From NCBI GenBank assembly GCA_900766165.1, contig CAAFUK010000065.1, forward strand, positions 1 to 64,000: DNA of 64,000 nt, given 5' to 3'. Both the position numbers and the translations under genes were made by a program. The notes below the pieces were generated by a model. It was not told the DNA's origin, searched no databases, and saw nothing but the letters and a program-made list of their open reading frames with translations. The stretch is from an uncultured Collinsella sp. (GTDB taxonomy: Bacteria > Actinomycetota > Coriobacteriia > Coriobacteriales > Coriobacteriaceae). This document shows, in pieces, positions 54,243 through 62,598 of the stretch. Every line of letters begins with the position of its first letter. Position 1 is the first letter of the stretch.

Positions 54243-54283
54243 CTATTCCTCAAAATCGAAATATTTTCAGTTTTGAGGAATAG
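54243..54283. repeat. Palindromic CTATTCCTC repeat, copy 3
   Basis: Same 13-bp arms and same orientation as copies 1 and 2, with loop TCGAAATATTTTCAG. It is 86 bases from copy 2 in the promoter region of the ATPase gene. Confidence 0.88.
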
Positions 54284-54311
54284 GTCCGAGGTGCTACCCC
54301 GCAGTCACGCA

Positions 54312-54343
54312 AAGCCCTCCCCGGCACAGGCCGAAGAGGGCTT
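54312..54343 (-). terminator. Hairpin after the biotin-ligase-like gene
   Basis: AAGCCCTC/GAGGGCTT stem followed by TGCG on the minus strand; A/T tails are short, so strength is uncertain. Confidence 0.65.
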
Positions 54344-54380
54344 CGTTGTCATCGTTATCTTTGAGCGCGGGTGCCTCGCG

Positions 54381-55082
54381 TTACAGTCCGCGAATTCGTA
54401 CGGCCTCGGGCGGAAACTCTTGCTCGCCGGCATCGGTCTTGATGGTCGCACGACCCCAGATGTCCAGGCCCGCAAACACACCGACCGCAAGCGGCAAACC
54501 GCTGGGCGACACCGCCGCGACCTGACGACCCAGCAGTGGCACCATGTCAAAGTACTCGCCCAGCACCGGAGCCAGCGGGCCGGCGGCGCCCTGCGGCGTG
54601 TTGGCGGCAACTGCCCAGGTGTCCACGCGGACCAGCACGGCGGCGGCCAATGCCTCGATCAGCGCCTCATCTGCCATATCCACGCCAAGCTCACCCAGCG
54701 CCGCACGCTCAACATCAACCGTCACCGCGGCAAACATACCCGCGGCACCGGCACCGCCGTTCACGGCAACGCGCGCGAGTGACGTCTCAAACGCAGGCGC
54801 ACCGCACACGATATCGCTCGGCCACTGGATACCCACCTTGCCGGCAAGGCCCAACCCCGGCGTCGAAGCCGTGCCCACGAGCGCATCCATCATGCCCATC
54901 GCCGCCACAAACGGCAGGCCGTGGAAGGCGTGCATATTCACATCGGGGCGCACAACCAGCGAAAACGTCAGCGAAGCATCGCCCGCGCTCCACGCGCACC
55001 AGCCCGCGGACACGCCCTCGCGGCCCGCGTCACGCGCCGCGTCGAGCTCGGTACCAGCGGCAACAGCATTCATCTCGATCAT
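54381..55082 (-). CDS. Biotin-protein-ligase-like protein with altered active-site loop
   Basis: A 233-residue protein with the biotin/lipoate ligase outline: LTFSLVVRP (residues 38-46), GLPFVAAMGMMDAL, and KVGIQWPSDIV (82-92), matching the KWPNDI element of BirA. The biotinyl-AMP loop, normally GRGRxGRxW, reads GREGVSAGW here, and the catalytic Lys of the KWPND motif is replaced by Gln (IQWPSD). There is no N-terminal DNA-binding domain. It may be a non-catalytic or divergent ligase. Its ATG directly follows the folP-folK stop, so the two are coupled. Confidence 0.6.
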   Translation of the reverse strand: MIEMNAVAAGTELDAARDAGREGVSAGWCAWSAGDASLTFSLVVRPDVNMHAFHGLPFVAAMGMMDALVGTASTPGLGLAGKVGIQWPSDIVCGAPAFETSLARVAVNGGAGAAGMFAAVTVDVERAALGELGVDMADEALIEALAAAVLVRVDTWAVAANTPQGAAGPLAPVLGEYFDMVPLLGRQVAAVSPSGLPLAVGVFAGLDIWGRATIKTDAGEQEFPPEAVRIRGL

Positions 55083-56825
55083 CTACATGCGCCCCAATTC
55101 GCCCACGATATGGCCCACGCGGTCCTCGGGCTCCTTGACCTCGACGCCGTTGTAGCGGAAGAACCGCGCCGGATCGTGCATCAGATCCTCGAGCGGCACC
55201 AGCACAAAGTCGCGCTCGCCGATCAGCGGATGCGGCAGGCGCAGCTTTTTGCCGCCGTGGGTCTCGCCGTCCATCCACAGCAGATCCAGGTCGATGGTGC
55301 GCGGACCGTTGGCCTTGGCCTTTTTGGAACGGTCGCGGCCCAGCTCGGCCTCGATCTTCATGAGCTCGTCGAGCAGCACCAACGGCGCCAGCTCGGTCTT
55401 AATCTCGATGACGGCGTTGGCAAACGCGTCCTGGCGCATCTCGTAGGCCGGCTCGCTCTCGTAGATCTTGGAGGAGTTGGACACGCAGGTGAGTGGAATC
55501 TCGGCGATCATGTCGCGTGCGGCGCGGATGTTGTCACAGCGGTGCCCCAGGTTGGAGCCCACGGCCACAAACGCGCGGCGCGGCTGCGGCTTGGCAACCG
55601 CCCAGTAGCCGTTCAGGAACTGCGCAAAACCCGCGGCTTCGTGCACGCGCACGATGTTGGCACCGGCCTGGATGGCGCCCAGGCACACGCCAAACGTAGC
55701 GGCATCGCGCTCGGCGGCCTCGGTCACGCCCGAGACGGCGCCCACAAAGCGCTTGCGCGATACAGCGCACATGAGCGGATAGCCCAGTGACGCCATCTTG
55801 GCAGTCTCGCGCTGGATGACGATGTCCTCGTTGGCCGTCTTGCCAAAGCCAGGACCGGGATCGATGCAGATGCGGTCGCGCGACACGCCGGCGTGGATGA
55901 GCGCGCGAGCCTGGTCGGACAGAAAGCCCATGACGCGGCGCATGATGGGCGCCGAATCGGGCAGGGTGAAGCGGCGGAGCTGCGAGGTGGGCACGTAGGC
56001 TTCCTCGCGGCGGGCGCTGCGGCGCATCATGGCGGCCAGGTGGTCATTGGGCTCCGATGCGGCCTCGGTGGCTGCGGGCGCGGCCTCGGGCGCGGGTGCG
56101 ACGGTCTCGGCGGCAGTAGCCTGCTCGACGGCGGGCGCCTCCTGCTCGCTTGCGGGCTCAGACGTGGGCTCCGGTTCACCAAACGGCAACGAGGGCTGCA
56201 CCACGCCGCCCGGAAGCTTGGCCTCCGGCTTAGGCTCGCCCAGCAACTTGCCGCGACGGCGACGGGCCGGCTTCTCGGCCTCGCGCGCGGCCTCGGCAGC
56301 CGCTTCGCGTGCCTTCTCGGCAACAAACGCCGCTGCCGAGGTATCGAGCTGCACCGTTGCGTGCGTGCGCGCGGGAGCAGCGACCTCGCCGGCGTGCATC
56401 ACGATGACGCCGCAAGCGCTCGTCTTAACAAACTCGACCATCTTGGGGTCGGTGAAGCCGGTCACATCGTTGACGATCGAGGCTCCGCAGCGCACGGCCG
56501 CCTTGGCAACCGCCACATGACGCGTGTCAATCGAGACGATGGCGCCCTCCTTGGCCAGTGCGCGCACCACGGGCAGCACACGGCGGGCCTCCTCGTCGGG
56601 GTTGACCGGGGTAAAGCCGGGGCGCGTGGACTCGCCGCCCACGTCGATGATGTCGGCACCGGCGTCGAGCATCGCCAAGCCGTACTCAATCGCGGCATCC
56701 GGATCGAAGTGCTCGCCGCCATCGCTAAACGAATCGGGCGTCACGTTGAGGACGCCCATGATGCGCGGACGGTCAAAGCTGAGCTCGTACTTTCCGCACC
56801 GCCATGTCTTGCTATCGTTCGCCAT
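55083..56825 (-). CDS. Bifunctional dihydropteroate synthase / HPPK (FolP-FolK fusion)
   Basis: A 580-residue folate enzyme. Residues 20-145 and 290-410 are dihydropteroate synthase: IMGVLNVTPDSFSDGG, DVGGESTRPG, IVNDVTGF, IDPGPGFGKT and RVHEAAGFAQF. A charged, low-complexity insertion (about 150-290) sits after IVMHAGE. Residues about 417-580 are HPPK: AFVAVGSNLGHRCDNI, DELMKIEAELGRDRSKKAKANGPRTIDLDLLW and LPHPLIGERDFVLVPL. It thus joins two consecutive steps of folate synthesis. The start at 56825 (MANDSK) is six bases from AGGAGG; the ATG at 56831 overlaps that site. Confidence 0.93.
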   Translation of the reverse strand: MANDSKTWRCGKYELSFDRPRIMGVLNVTPDSFSDGGEHFDPDAAIEYGLAMLDAGADIIDVGGESTRPGFTPVNPDEEARRVLPVVRALAKEGAIVSIDTRHVAVAKAAVRCGASIVNDVTGFTDPKMVEFVKTSACGVIVMHAGEVAAPARTHATVQLDTSAAAFVAEKAREAAAEAAREAEKPARRRRGKLLGEPKPEAKLPGGVVQPSLPFGEPEPTSEPASEQEAPAVEQATAAETVAPAPEAAPAATEAASEPNDHLAAMMRRSARREEAYVPTSQLRRFTLPDSAPIMRRVMGFLSDQARALIHAGVSRDRICIDPGPGFGKTANEDIVIQRETAKMASLGYPLMCAVSRKRFVGAVSGVTEAAERDAATFGVCLGAIQAGANIVRVHEAAGFAQFLNGYWAVAKPQPRRAFVAVGSNLGHRCDNIRAARDMIAEIPLTCVSNSSKIYESEPAYEMRQDAFANAVIEIKTELAPLVLLDELMKIEAELGRDRSKKAKANGPRTIDLDLLWMDGETHGGKKLRLPHPLIGERDFVLVPLEDLMHDPARFFRYNGVEVKEPEDRVGHIVGELGRM

Positions 56826-56919
56826 GAACATCCTCCTAAAATGCCCCCGCCGCCGCGCTCGGGCGCTGGCGGCGGGGTCGCTTTGCAATCAGTCTTTCTA
56901 TTGTATCCGCGCACGCGGG

Positions 56920-57672
56920 CTAGAACGCAAACGCGGCCGCGATGTCGCAAGAAATCAGCAGGTCGGCATTTGCATCCTGATCGGTGGGCGCCAAATTGCA
57001 AATGGCCAGCGTATCGCCGGTAAAGTAGCGCGTGAGGCCCGCCGCCGGGTACACCACGAGCGAGGTTCCGCCCACGATGAGGGCATCGGCCGCGGCGATG
57101 GTGGCAACGGCACCGGTCAACACATGCTCGTTGAGCGGCTCCTCGTAGAGCACCACATCGGGCTTGATGCGACCTCCGCACGCGGGGCACACGGGCACGC
57201 CCGCGGCATCCTCGTGCTCGCGCGCGCAAATCCAATCGGCACCATAGACCGCGCCGCACGCCTGGCAGATATTGCGGTGGACCGAGCCATGCAGCTCGAA
57301 CACGCGCTGCGAGCCGGCCGCCTGGTGCAGGCCGTCGATGTTTTGCGTCACCACGGCACTGAGCTTGCCCGCGCGTTCCAGCTCGGCCAGCTTGGTGTGG
57401 CAGCGATTAGGCTTGGCGCCAGGCGCGATCATCTTGGTGCGGTAAAAGTCGAAGAACTCGGCCGGGTGTGCCTTGTAAAAGCTGTGCGAGAGCATGGTCT
57501 CGGGCGGATAGGAAAACTGCTGGTGATACAGGCCGTCCACGCTGCGGAAATCGGGAATGCCGCTTGCCGTGGAAACGCCCGCGCCGCCAAAGAACACCAC
57601 GCGCTCGTGGGTATTGAACAGCTCCGCCAGCGCGGCGGAGGCCTGCTTGGGATCTGTTATCGCTTGCGTCAT
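56920..57672 (-). CDS. NAD-dependent protein deacylase (sirtuin)
   Basis: A 250-residue Sir2-family enzyme. NAD-binding [15 protein letters not shown], catalytic TQNIDGLHQ and [15 protein letters not shown] are present, and zinc is held by CQAC and CPACGG pairs. It removes acyl groups from lysine using NAD. Start 57672 (MTQAIT) lies eight bases from GGAGGA. It stands alone upstream of folP-folK, 94 bases away. Confidence 0.94.
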   Translation of the reverse strand: MTQAITDPKQASAALAELFNTHERVVFFGGAGVSTASGIPDFRSVDGLYHQQFSYPPETMLSHSFYKAHPAEFFDFYRTKMIAPGAKPNRCHTKLAELERAGKLSAVVTQNIDGLHQAAGSQRVFELHGSVHRNICQACGAVYGADWICAREHEDAAGVPVCPACGGRIKPDVVLYEEPLNEHVLTGAVATIAAADALIVGGTSLVVYPAAGLTRYFTGDTLAICNLAPTDQDANADLLISCDIAAAFAF

Positions 57673-57807
57673 GTTTGTCCTCCGTCCATGTTGGTCGGGC
57701 AGCGTTGAGCGACGTCCCAGCATGCGTCCTTTAAGTCAGCATGCGCGGAGCCCACCCCGCCCCTGTTGCGCTAATCTTAAGCCTGCCAACCCCGTCGAAA
57801 GGACACC

Positions 57808-58626
57808 ATGCCTCAGACTTACACTTTCGCCTCGTGGAACGTCAACGGCCTGCGCGCCGTGCTCAAAAAGGACCCGAGCTTTATTCAGATCGCGCAAGAA
57901 CTCGACGTCGATATCCTGGCGCTGCAAGAGACCAAGCTGCAAGAAGGCCAGGTTGATATTGACCTGCCCGGCTATCACCAAACCTGGAGCTACGCCGAGC
58001 GTAAAGGCTATTCGGGCACTGCGGTCTTTAGCCGCCAGGAACCGCTGCGCGTGCTGCACGCCGACGCGCTGCTACCCTACGCCGGCGAGGGCGAGGCGAC
58101 CGTACTCGTCGCCCAAACCGCAACCGAGGGCCGCGTCTGTGCGCTCGAGTTCGACAAGTTTTGGTTTGTGGATGTCTACACGCCCAACGCGCAAAACGAA
58201 CTCGCGCGCATCGATGTGCGCATGGCCTGGGACGATGCCTACCGCGGCTTTTTGAGCGCGCTTGAGCGCGAGACCGGCAAGCCCGTCGTAACTTGCGGCG
58301 ACTTTAACGTGGCACACGAGGAGATCGACCTTAAGAACCCCAAGTCCAACCGCGGCAACGCCGGCTTTTCGGACGAAGAACGCGGCAAGTTTACCGAGCT
58401 GCTCAACGCCGGGTTTACCGATACCTGGCGCGCGGCAAACCCCGACGTCGAGGGCGTCTACAGCTGGTGGAGCTACCGCTTTAATGCCCGCAAGAACAAC
58501 GCAGGCTGGCGCATCGACTACTTCCTGGTAAGCGACGCAATCGCCGACAACGTACGCGACACCGGTATCCGCGGCGACATCTTTGGCAGTGACCACTGCC
58601 CCGTCACCCTCACGCTAGAGCTCTAA
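57808..58626 (+). CDS. xth: Exodeoxyribonuclease III
   Basis: A 272-residue AP endonuclease/3' exonuclease of base-excision repair. Conserved residues appear in FASWNVNGLRA, LQETKLQEGQ, VDVYTPNAQ, CGDFNVAHEEIDL and GSDHCPVTL. Start follows AAAGGACACC. It is transcribed on its own and convergent to the ECF operon. Confidence 0.95.
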   Translation: MPQTYTFASWNVNGLRAVLKKDPSFIQIAQELDVDILALQETKLQEGQVDIDLPGYHQTWSYAERKGYSGTAVFSRQEPLRVLHADALLPYAGEGEATVLVAQTATEGRVCALEFDKFWFVDVYTPNAQNELARIDVRMAWDDAYRGFLSALERETGKPVVTCGDFNVAHEEIDLKNPKSNRGNAGFSDEERGKFTELLNAGFTDTWRAANPDVEGVYSWWSYRFNARKNNAGWRIDYFLVSDAIADNVRDTGIRGDIFGSDHCPVTLTLEL

Positions 58627-58634
58627 ACACAAAC

Positions 58635-58670
58635 GATCCCTCGGGGACGGAGGAAAACGGACCATTTTGA
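58635..58670. repeat. Type C motif, copy C3 (inverted)
   Basis: GATCCCTCGGGGACGGAGG followed by AAAACGGACCATTTTGA, the reverse orientation of C1 and C2. It begins nine bases after the xth stop. Confidence 0.8.
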
Positions 58671-58698
58671 CCTCACGAAAGCGTCCGCGCGACCCGGC

Positions 58699-58860
58699 CG
58701 CCACGAAACCGGCCTATCTACTACGTTTAAGGGACAACCTTCAACCACAGCAAATTACGAAAAAAGAAAACCGCAGGTAGAAAGCCTGCGGTTTTTCATA
58801 AAATACGGTTATGGTCAGGGGTATCGGCTCAAACGTAGTAGATAAGCCCGTTTCGTGGCG
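58699..58860. repeat. Type B fold-back repeat, copy B2
   Basis: Outer arms CGCCACGAAAC...CTATCTACTACGTTT at 58699-58728 pair with 58831-58860 with a few mismatches. An inner perfect 11-bp stem, AAAACCGCAGG/CCTGCGGTTTT, lies at 58767-58795. This inner stem is followed by TTTT and could also terminate xth transcription. Confidence 0.87.
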
Positions 58861-58872
58861 AGCGTCCCCATA

Positions 58873-58910
58873 TGATCCCCAGGGACGGAGGAAAACGGCT
58901 CCTTTTGATC
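58873..58910. repeat. Type C motif, copy C4 (inverted)
   Basis: GATCCCCAGGGACGGAGGAA then AACGGCTCCTTTTGATC, between B2 and A3, in the same orientation as C3. Confidence 0.78.
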
Positions 58911-58951
58911 AGCCACGCCCGCGATGGCACCCATATAGACCGGTCCATCCA

Positions 58952-59102
58952 AAACTATACCGGTTTACGGGGCTGAATCGCGAACCCCCAACCACACGCA
59001 ATTCGAGCAGAATAAAACCGCAGGTAGACGGCTCGCCTATTTTCGAAAAATACCGGTATGGTCGGCCTGCACCCAATCCAGCCCCGTAAACCGGCAAGGT
59101 TT
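58952..59102. repeat. Type A fold-back repeat, copy A3
   Basis: Arms 58952-58974 and 59080-59102 match over 15 perfect pairs plus an imperfect tip (ACTATACC against GGCAAGGT). The centre contains ACCGCAGGTAGACGG, in the opposite orientation to the CTACCTGCGG of A2. The outer flank GAAATGGCACC mirrors the GGCGCCATTTC flank of A2. Confidence 0.85.
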
Positions 59103-59150
59103 TGAAATGGCACCGAAGCAGCATTGATTCTCGACCCGGTGCAACCGACC

Positions 59151-59864
59151 CTACAGCCCGTATTTCACGACGACGCGATTGATGCGACGGCACCAAGGCT
59201 TGTACAAGGCGGCCAAAAACACGCAGGTCGCAAGGCCGTGCGTGATATCGAATGGCACCGCCGTGGCAAGACGCGCTACGGCGCCTGCGCAGGTGAGCGG
59301 TTGAACAAAACCGATGATGTCATACGCATTGATCACGACGCCGTACAGCAAGCCCGACGCAAAGCCGTACGCCAGCAGCGCTGGCATGCGCACGGTGCCG
59401 TCGGCGCGGTCGAACGCACCCGCATACGCCAGCGCACCGCCAACGTATCCCACGAGCCCCCAGGCATACATCTGCCACGGCGTCCACATGCCCTGTCCAA
59501 AAAGGAAATTGCTGGTCAGCGCCGCCAGCGCGCCAACCATAAAACCGTTGCGGCGACCAAGCGTCGCCCCCGCGATAATGGCGATGGCGCTCACCGGTTT
59601 AAAGTCGGGAATGGGCCCAAACAGGATGCGCCCCGCCGCCGCCAGCGCTGCCAGCACCAGCGTGGGCATAATCTGGCGCAAACCCGGACGAGATGCCTCG
59701 TAACCCGCAAAGAACAGCGCGAGCACCAGCGCCACCACGACCAGCATGGCAAGTGCCGTCTGCTCAACGCCCGCTAGCAACGCCGCAGCCATCACCGCTG
59801 GCACCGCCAGCAGCAGCGGGATCTCCAGTTTTGTAAGCAGGCGCGCGACGCGATAATCCGTCAT
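59151..59864 (-). CDS. ECF transporter substrate-binding (S) component
   Basis: A 237-residue membrane protein with about six helices. The stretch AIIAGATLGRRNGFMVGALAALTSNFLFGQGMWTPWQMYAWGLVGYVGG is typical of ECF-type S components. Similar family members have been linked to cobalamin-type vitamins, but the substrate cannot be decided here. It lies four bases from the stop of the double ATPase gene and forms one operon with it and the T component. Start ATG 59864. Confidence 0.82.
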   Translation of the reverse strand: MTDYRVARLLTKLEIPLLLAVPAVMAAALLAGVEQTALAMLVVVALVLALFFAGYEASRPGLRQIMPTLVLAALAAAGRILFGPIPDFKPVSAIAIIAGATLGRRNGFMVGALAALTSNFLFGQGMWTPWQMYAWGLVGYVGGALAYAGAFDRADGTVRMPALLAYGFASGLLYGVVINAYDIIGFVQPLTCAGAVARLATAVPFDITHGLATCVFLAALYKPWCRRINRVVVKYGL

Positions 59865-59868
59865 CCCA

Positions 59869-61512
59869 TCACGCCCTATAAAACACGTTGTCGGCAAAGA
59901 AGTCGGCCGGCGGCTCCATGCAGGCAATCTCACCGTCAAACATCATGGCAATGTCATCGGCAACCTGCTCGGCAAAATCCAGATCGTGCGTGGCCATAAT
60001 GACGGTGCCGCCAGCCTTCGCATGGTCACGCAGGGCGCGGGCGATGGTGCGGCGGCTGAACAGGTCTAGACCCTTGGTGGGCTCATCGAGCAATAGCAGT
60101 TCGGGGCCGATTAGCAGCAGTTTTGCCAATGCAAGCAGTTGACGCTGCCCGCCCGAAAGATCGTACGGATGGCGTCCATCCAGACCCGACAACCCCAAGC
60201 TCGCCGCACGCTCCCGCGCCAAGTTCTCGTCATATCCGCAGGTCGAGGCCCATTCCATCAGCTCGTCGCGCACCGTCTCGGCAACCAGCAATGCTTTGGG
60301 ATTCTGAGGCAGCAGCGCCGCCGAGGCCGCCCCGCGCTCCATATGCCCACGCTGCAACTTGACCGTCTTGGCCAGCACCGAAAGCATTGTCGACTTGCCG
60401 CAGCCGTTACCGCCCACAACCGCATGCACCGCGCCAGCTGAGAACGCCGCATCGAGTCCGCGCAGCACCCAGCCGGACGCTCGATCGTAGCGAAACCAGC
60501 CCCCTGCCAGGGTGGTAGCCGACCCAGCGTGCATTTTTTGGAGTATTCTGCTTCCATCCGTGCGCGGGAAGGCTTCCGAGCCGTTCTCGAGCGACGTTTG
60601 CGCTACAAATTCGGACGATTTGTCCAATTCCGAACTTTTTTTCGCGCTCGATACGTCCCCGGGCGGCTCCAGAGAGCCCAAATTGTCCTCACGCCTGCTG
60701 AATACTCCGTTTTTTGCACATCGGATGGCACCCCACCCCAACATGTCGTCGGAAAACAGCGATTCTCGGCGTCCCAAAGAAGCCATATCCGCCACCTCGC
60801 GCACGCGACCGTCCTCAATCCGGTACGCACACGTCGCGTATTCGAGCATTGGGCGTGGCTGATGCGTCGCCACAACAACCGTGCAGCCCAGCTCGCGATT
60901 CACACGAAACAGCGCGTGCAGAAAATTCTTCTCAGCAACGGGATCGAGCTGAGACGTGGGCTCGTCGAGTAGCAGCACACGCGGACGCAGCGCCAGGACG
61001 GCCGCAAGCGACAGCAGCTGCTTGCGGCCACCCGGAAGCGTATCGGTATCACGATGAAGCCAGTCCTCCAGACCAAAGAAATAGCTGGTCTCGGCAACAC
61101 GGCGGCGCATCTCGTCGCGCGACACACCCAGATTCTCTAGGCCAAACGCCATCTCGTGCCACACGGTCTCGCACACGATCTGGTTCTCGGGATCCTGGAA
61201 CACATAGCCCACGCGCTCCGCCGATGCCCGTACGTCCATGTCGGCAACGTTCTCGCCCAGCACGCTCAGTTCGCCAGTGCGCTCGCCCGCCGGAGCGATC
61301 TCGGGCTTGAGCAGCGACAGCAGCGTCGACTTACCCGATCCGGTACCGCCAACAAGCAGCGCAAATGCACCTTGGGGAACAGACCAGTCGAGCCCCTCGA
61401 GCACCGCAGCATCAGCATCGGGGTAGGCAAAGCTCAGGCTCCGCACCTCAATCGCCGGCATATCCGGGCCGCACGCAGCGCCCGACACCGGGCCCCTATC
61501 CAACCGAGCCAT
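59869..61512 (-). CDS. ECF transporter double ATPase (fused A and A' components)
   Basis: A 547-residue protein with two ABC domains. The first (about 20-235) has Walker A GGTGSGKST, LPGGRKQLLSLA and LLLDEPTSQLD. The second (about 320-540) has GGNGCGKST, LSGGQRQLLALAKLL and LLLDEPTKGLD. A linker of about 75 residues with Ser/Glu-rich sequence separates them. Fused energising ATPases replace the usual EcfA/EcfA' pair. The ATG overlaps the T-component stop by one base (TGATG). Confidence 0.92.
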   Translation of the reverse strand: MARLDRGPVSGAACGPDMPAIEVRSLSFAYPDADAAVLEGLDWSVPQGAFALLVGGTGSGKSTLLSLLKPEIAPAGERTGELSVLGENVADMDVRASAERVGYVFQDPENQIVCETVWHEMAFGLENLGVSRDEMRRRVAETSYFFGLEDWLHRDTDTLPGGRKQLLSLAAVLALRPRVLLLDEPTSQLDPVAEKNFLHALFRVNRELGCTVVVATHQPRPMLEYATCAYRIEDGRVREVADMASLGRRESLFSDDMLGWGAIRCAKNGVFSRREDNLGSLEPPGDVSSAKKSSELDKSSEFVAQTSLENGSEAFPRTDGSRILQKMHAGSATTLAGGWFRYDRASGWVLRGLDAAFSAGAVHAVVGGNGCGKSTMLSVLAKTVKLQRGHMERGAASAALLPQNPKALLVAETVRDELMEWASTCGYDENLARERAASLGLSGLDGRHPYDLSGGQRQLLALAKLLLIGPELLLLDEPTKGLDLFSRRTIARALRDHAKAGGTVIMATHDLDFAEQVADDIAMMFDGEIACMEPPADFFADNVFYRA

Positions 61513-62390
61513 CAGCCAAACCTCTTCTCATCAATCGCGTGCAACGCGCAAGGCAGCACCATCCAGGCAGCGTACACGACATAGCCCGGCCACGGCGCCG
61601 GCACCGAGAGCTGCGGATAAAACGAATACTGTGTCGTCGCGGTCCATGCCACCGCCACGGCAGCCGCGCCAAACAGCGCAAGCAAAACCAACGCGGCAAC
61701 ATCGCTGCGCCTTAGCCGATACCGCGCGTACGTCGTGCGACGCGTCGCGGCGCCCCACCCGCGCGAGCGCATCGCGTCCGCGCGCTCCAGCGAATCTTCC
61801 ATGCCCCAGCCCATCAACACACTCGATGCCCGCAGGCGCGAGCGCACGGGGTCGGCCGGCGCGCGGCCCGGCACATCAATCGCATCTTGCACCGCCAGCA
61901 CCGTGCGGCCGCGGCGCAAAAACTGTGGAATAAGCCGCATGCACATCGAGATCATGAGCGCGATCACCGGCGCGGCGTTACCCAGCAGCGCGAGTACCTT
62001 GTCGTATTCGAGCATCGACGCCGCGGCCTCAAACCACAGCACGCTCGCCACAAACAGCCCACCCATGCACAGGCCGTATACCATGCTTTCCAGATACACC
62101 GCGCGCATGCCAATACGGAACAGCTCCGTCGAGCCCGAGGCGTTAAACAGCGGATTGACCAGCGCGATAATCAAAATCACCGGCAACTGCCAGCGGAGTG
62201 CGCCCAGCGTGCGGGCAGCCCCACGCGTCGCAAATCCATACGCCAGCCCGCCTGCGAGCGACAGCGCGATTAGCACCGGTTGCATCGAGAACATGGTGAG
62301 CCCCAACGTCAGCACCATATAGAGCGCCGGCACCGCCGGATGCGACATCGAGAACGCCGCGACGGGCTCGCCGCCAAACTCCTCTCGCAT
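61512..62390 (-). CDS. ECF transporter transmembrane (T) component
   Basis: An EcfT/CbiQ-type protein of about 292 residues with several N-terminal helices (LILGL-like LTLGLTMFSMQPVLIALSLAGG, VILIIALVNPLF) and two coupling motifs with small-residue-Arg-Gly character (the second in ADAMRSRGWG). The start is uncertain: ATG 62390 (MREEFGG) is chosen, but a GTG three codons upstream and a longer frame exist. It links the S component to the double ATPase and is the first gene of the T-AA'-S operon. Confidence 0.83.
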   Translation of the reverse strand: MREEFGGEPVAAFSMSHPAVPALYMVLTLGLTMFSMQPVLIALSLAGGLAYGFATRGAARTLGALRWQLPVILIIALVNPLFNASGSTELFRIGMRAVYLESMVYGLCMGGLFVASVLWFEAAASMLEYDKVLALLGNAAPVIALMISMCMRLIPQFLRRGRTVLAVQDAIDVPGRAPADPVRSRLRASSVLMGWGMEDSLERADAMRSRGWGAATRRTTYARYRLRRSDVAALVLLALFGAAAVAVAWTATTQYSFYPQLSVPAPWPGYVVYAAWMVLPCALHAIDEKRFG

Positions 62391-62598
62391 GTTGTCCACG
62401 GGCACCCCCGTCCCCTCGCTCAAACGACAGCTCCGCGGCATCGCCAACGCCGCACGCAAGCAGCGCAAACGCCACGCCGGCGGTGCAAGCCTCAACCGCC
62501 GAAAACCAATCGCTACGCGCTCAACATATGCCTGCGGTATCATATTGCGCCGTGTATCGTTTCCAAACACACGTCTCTATAACGTAACAGGAGATCAC

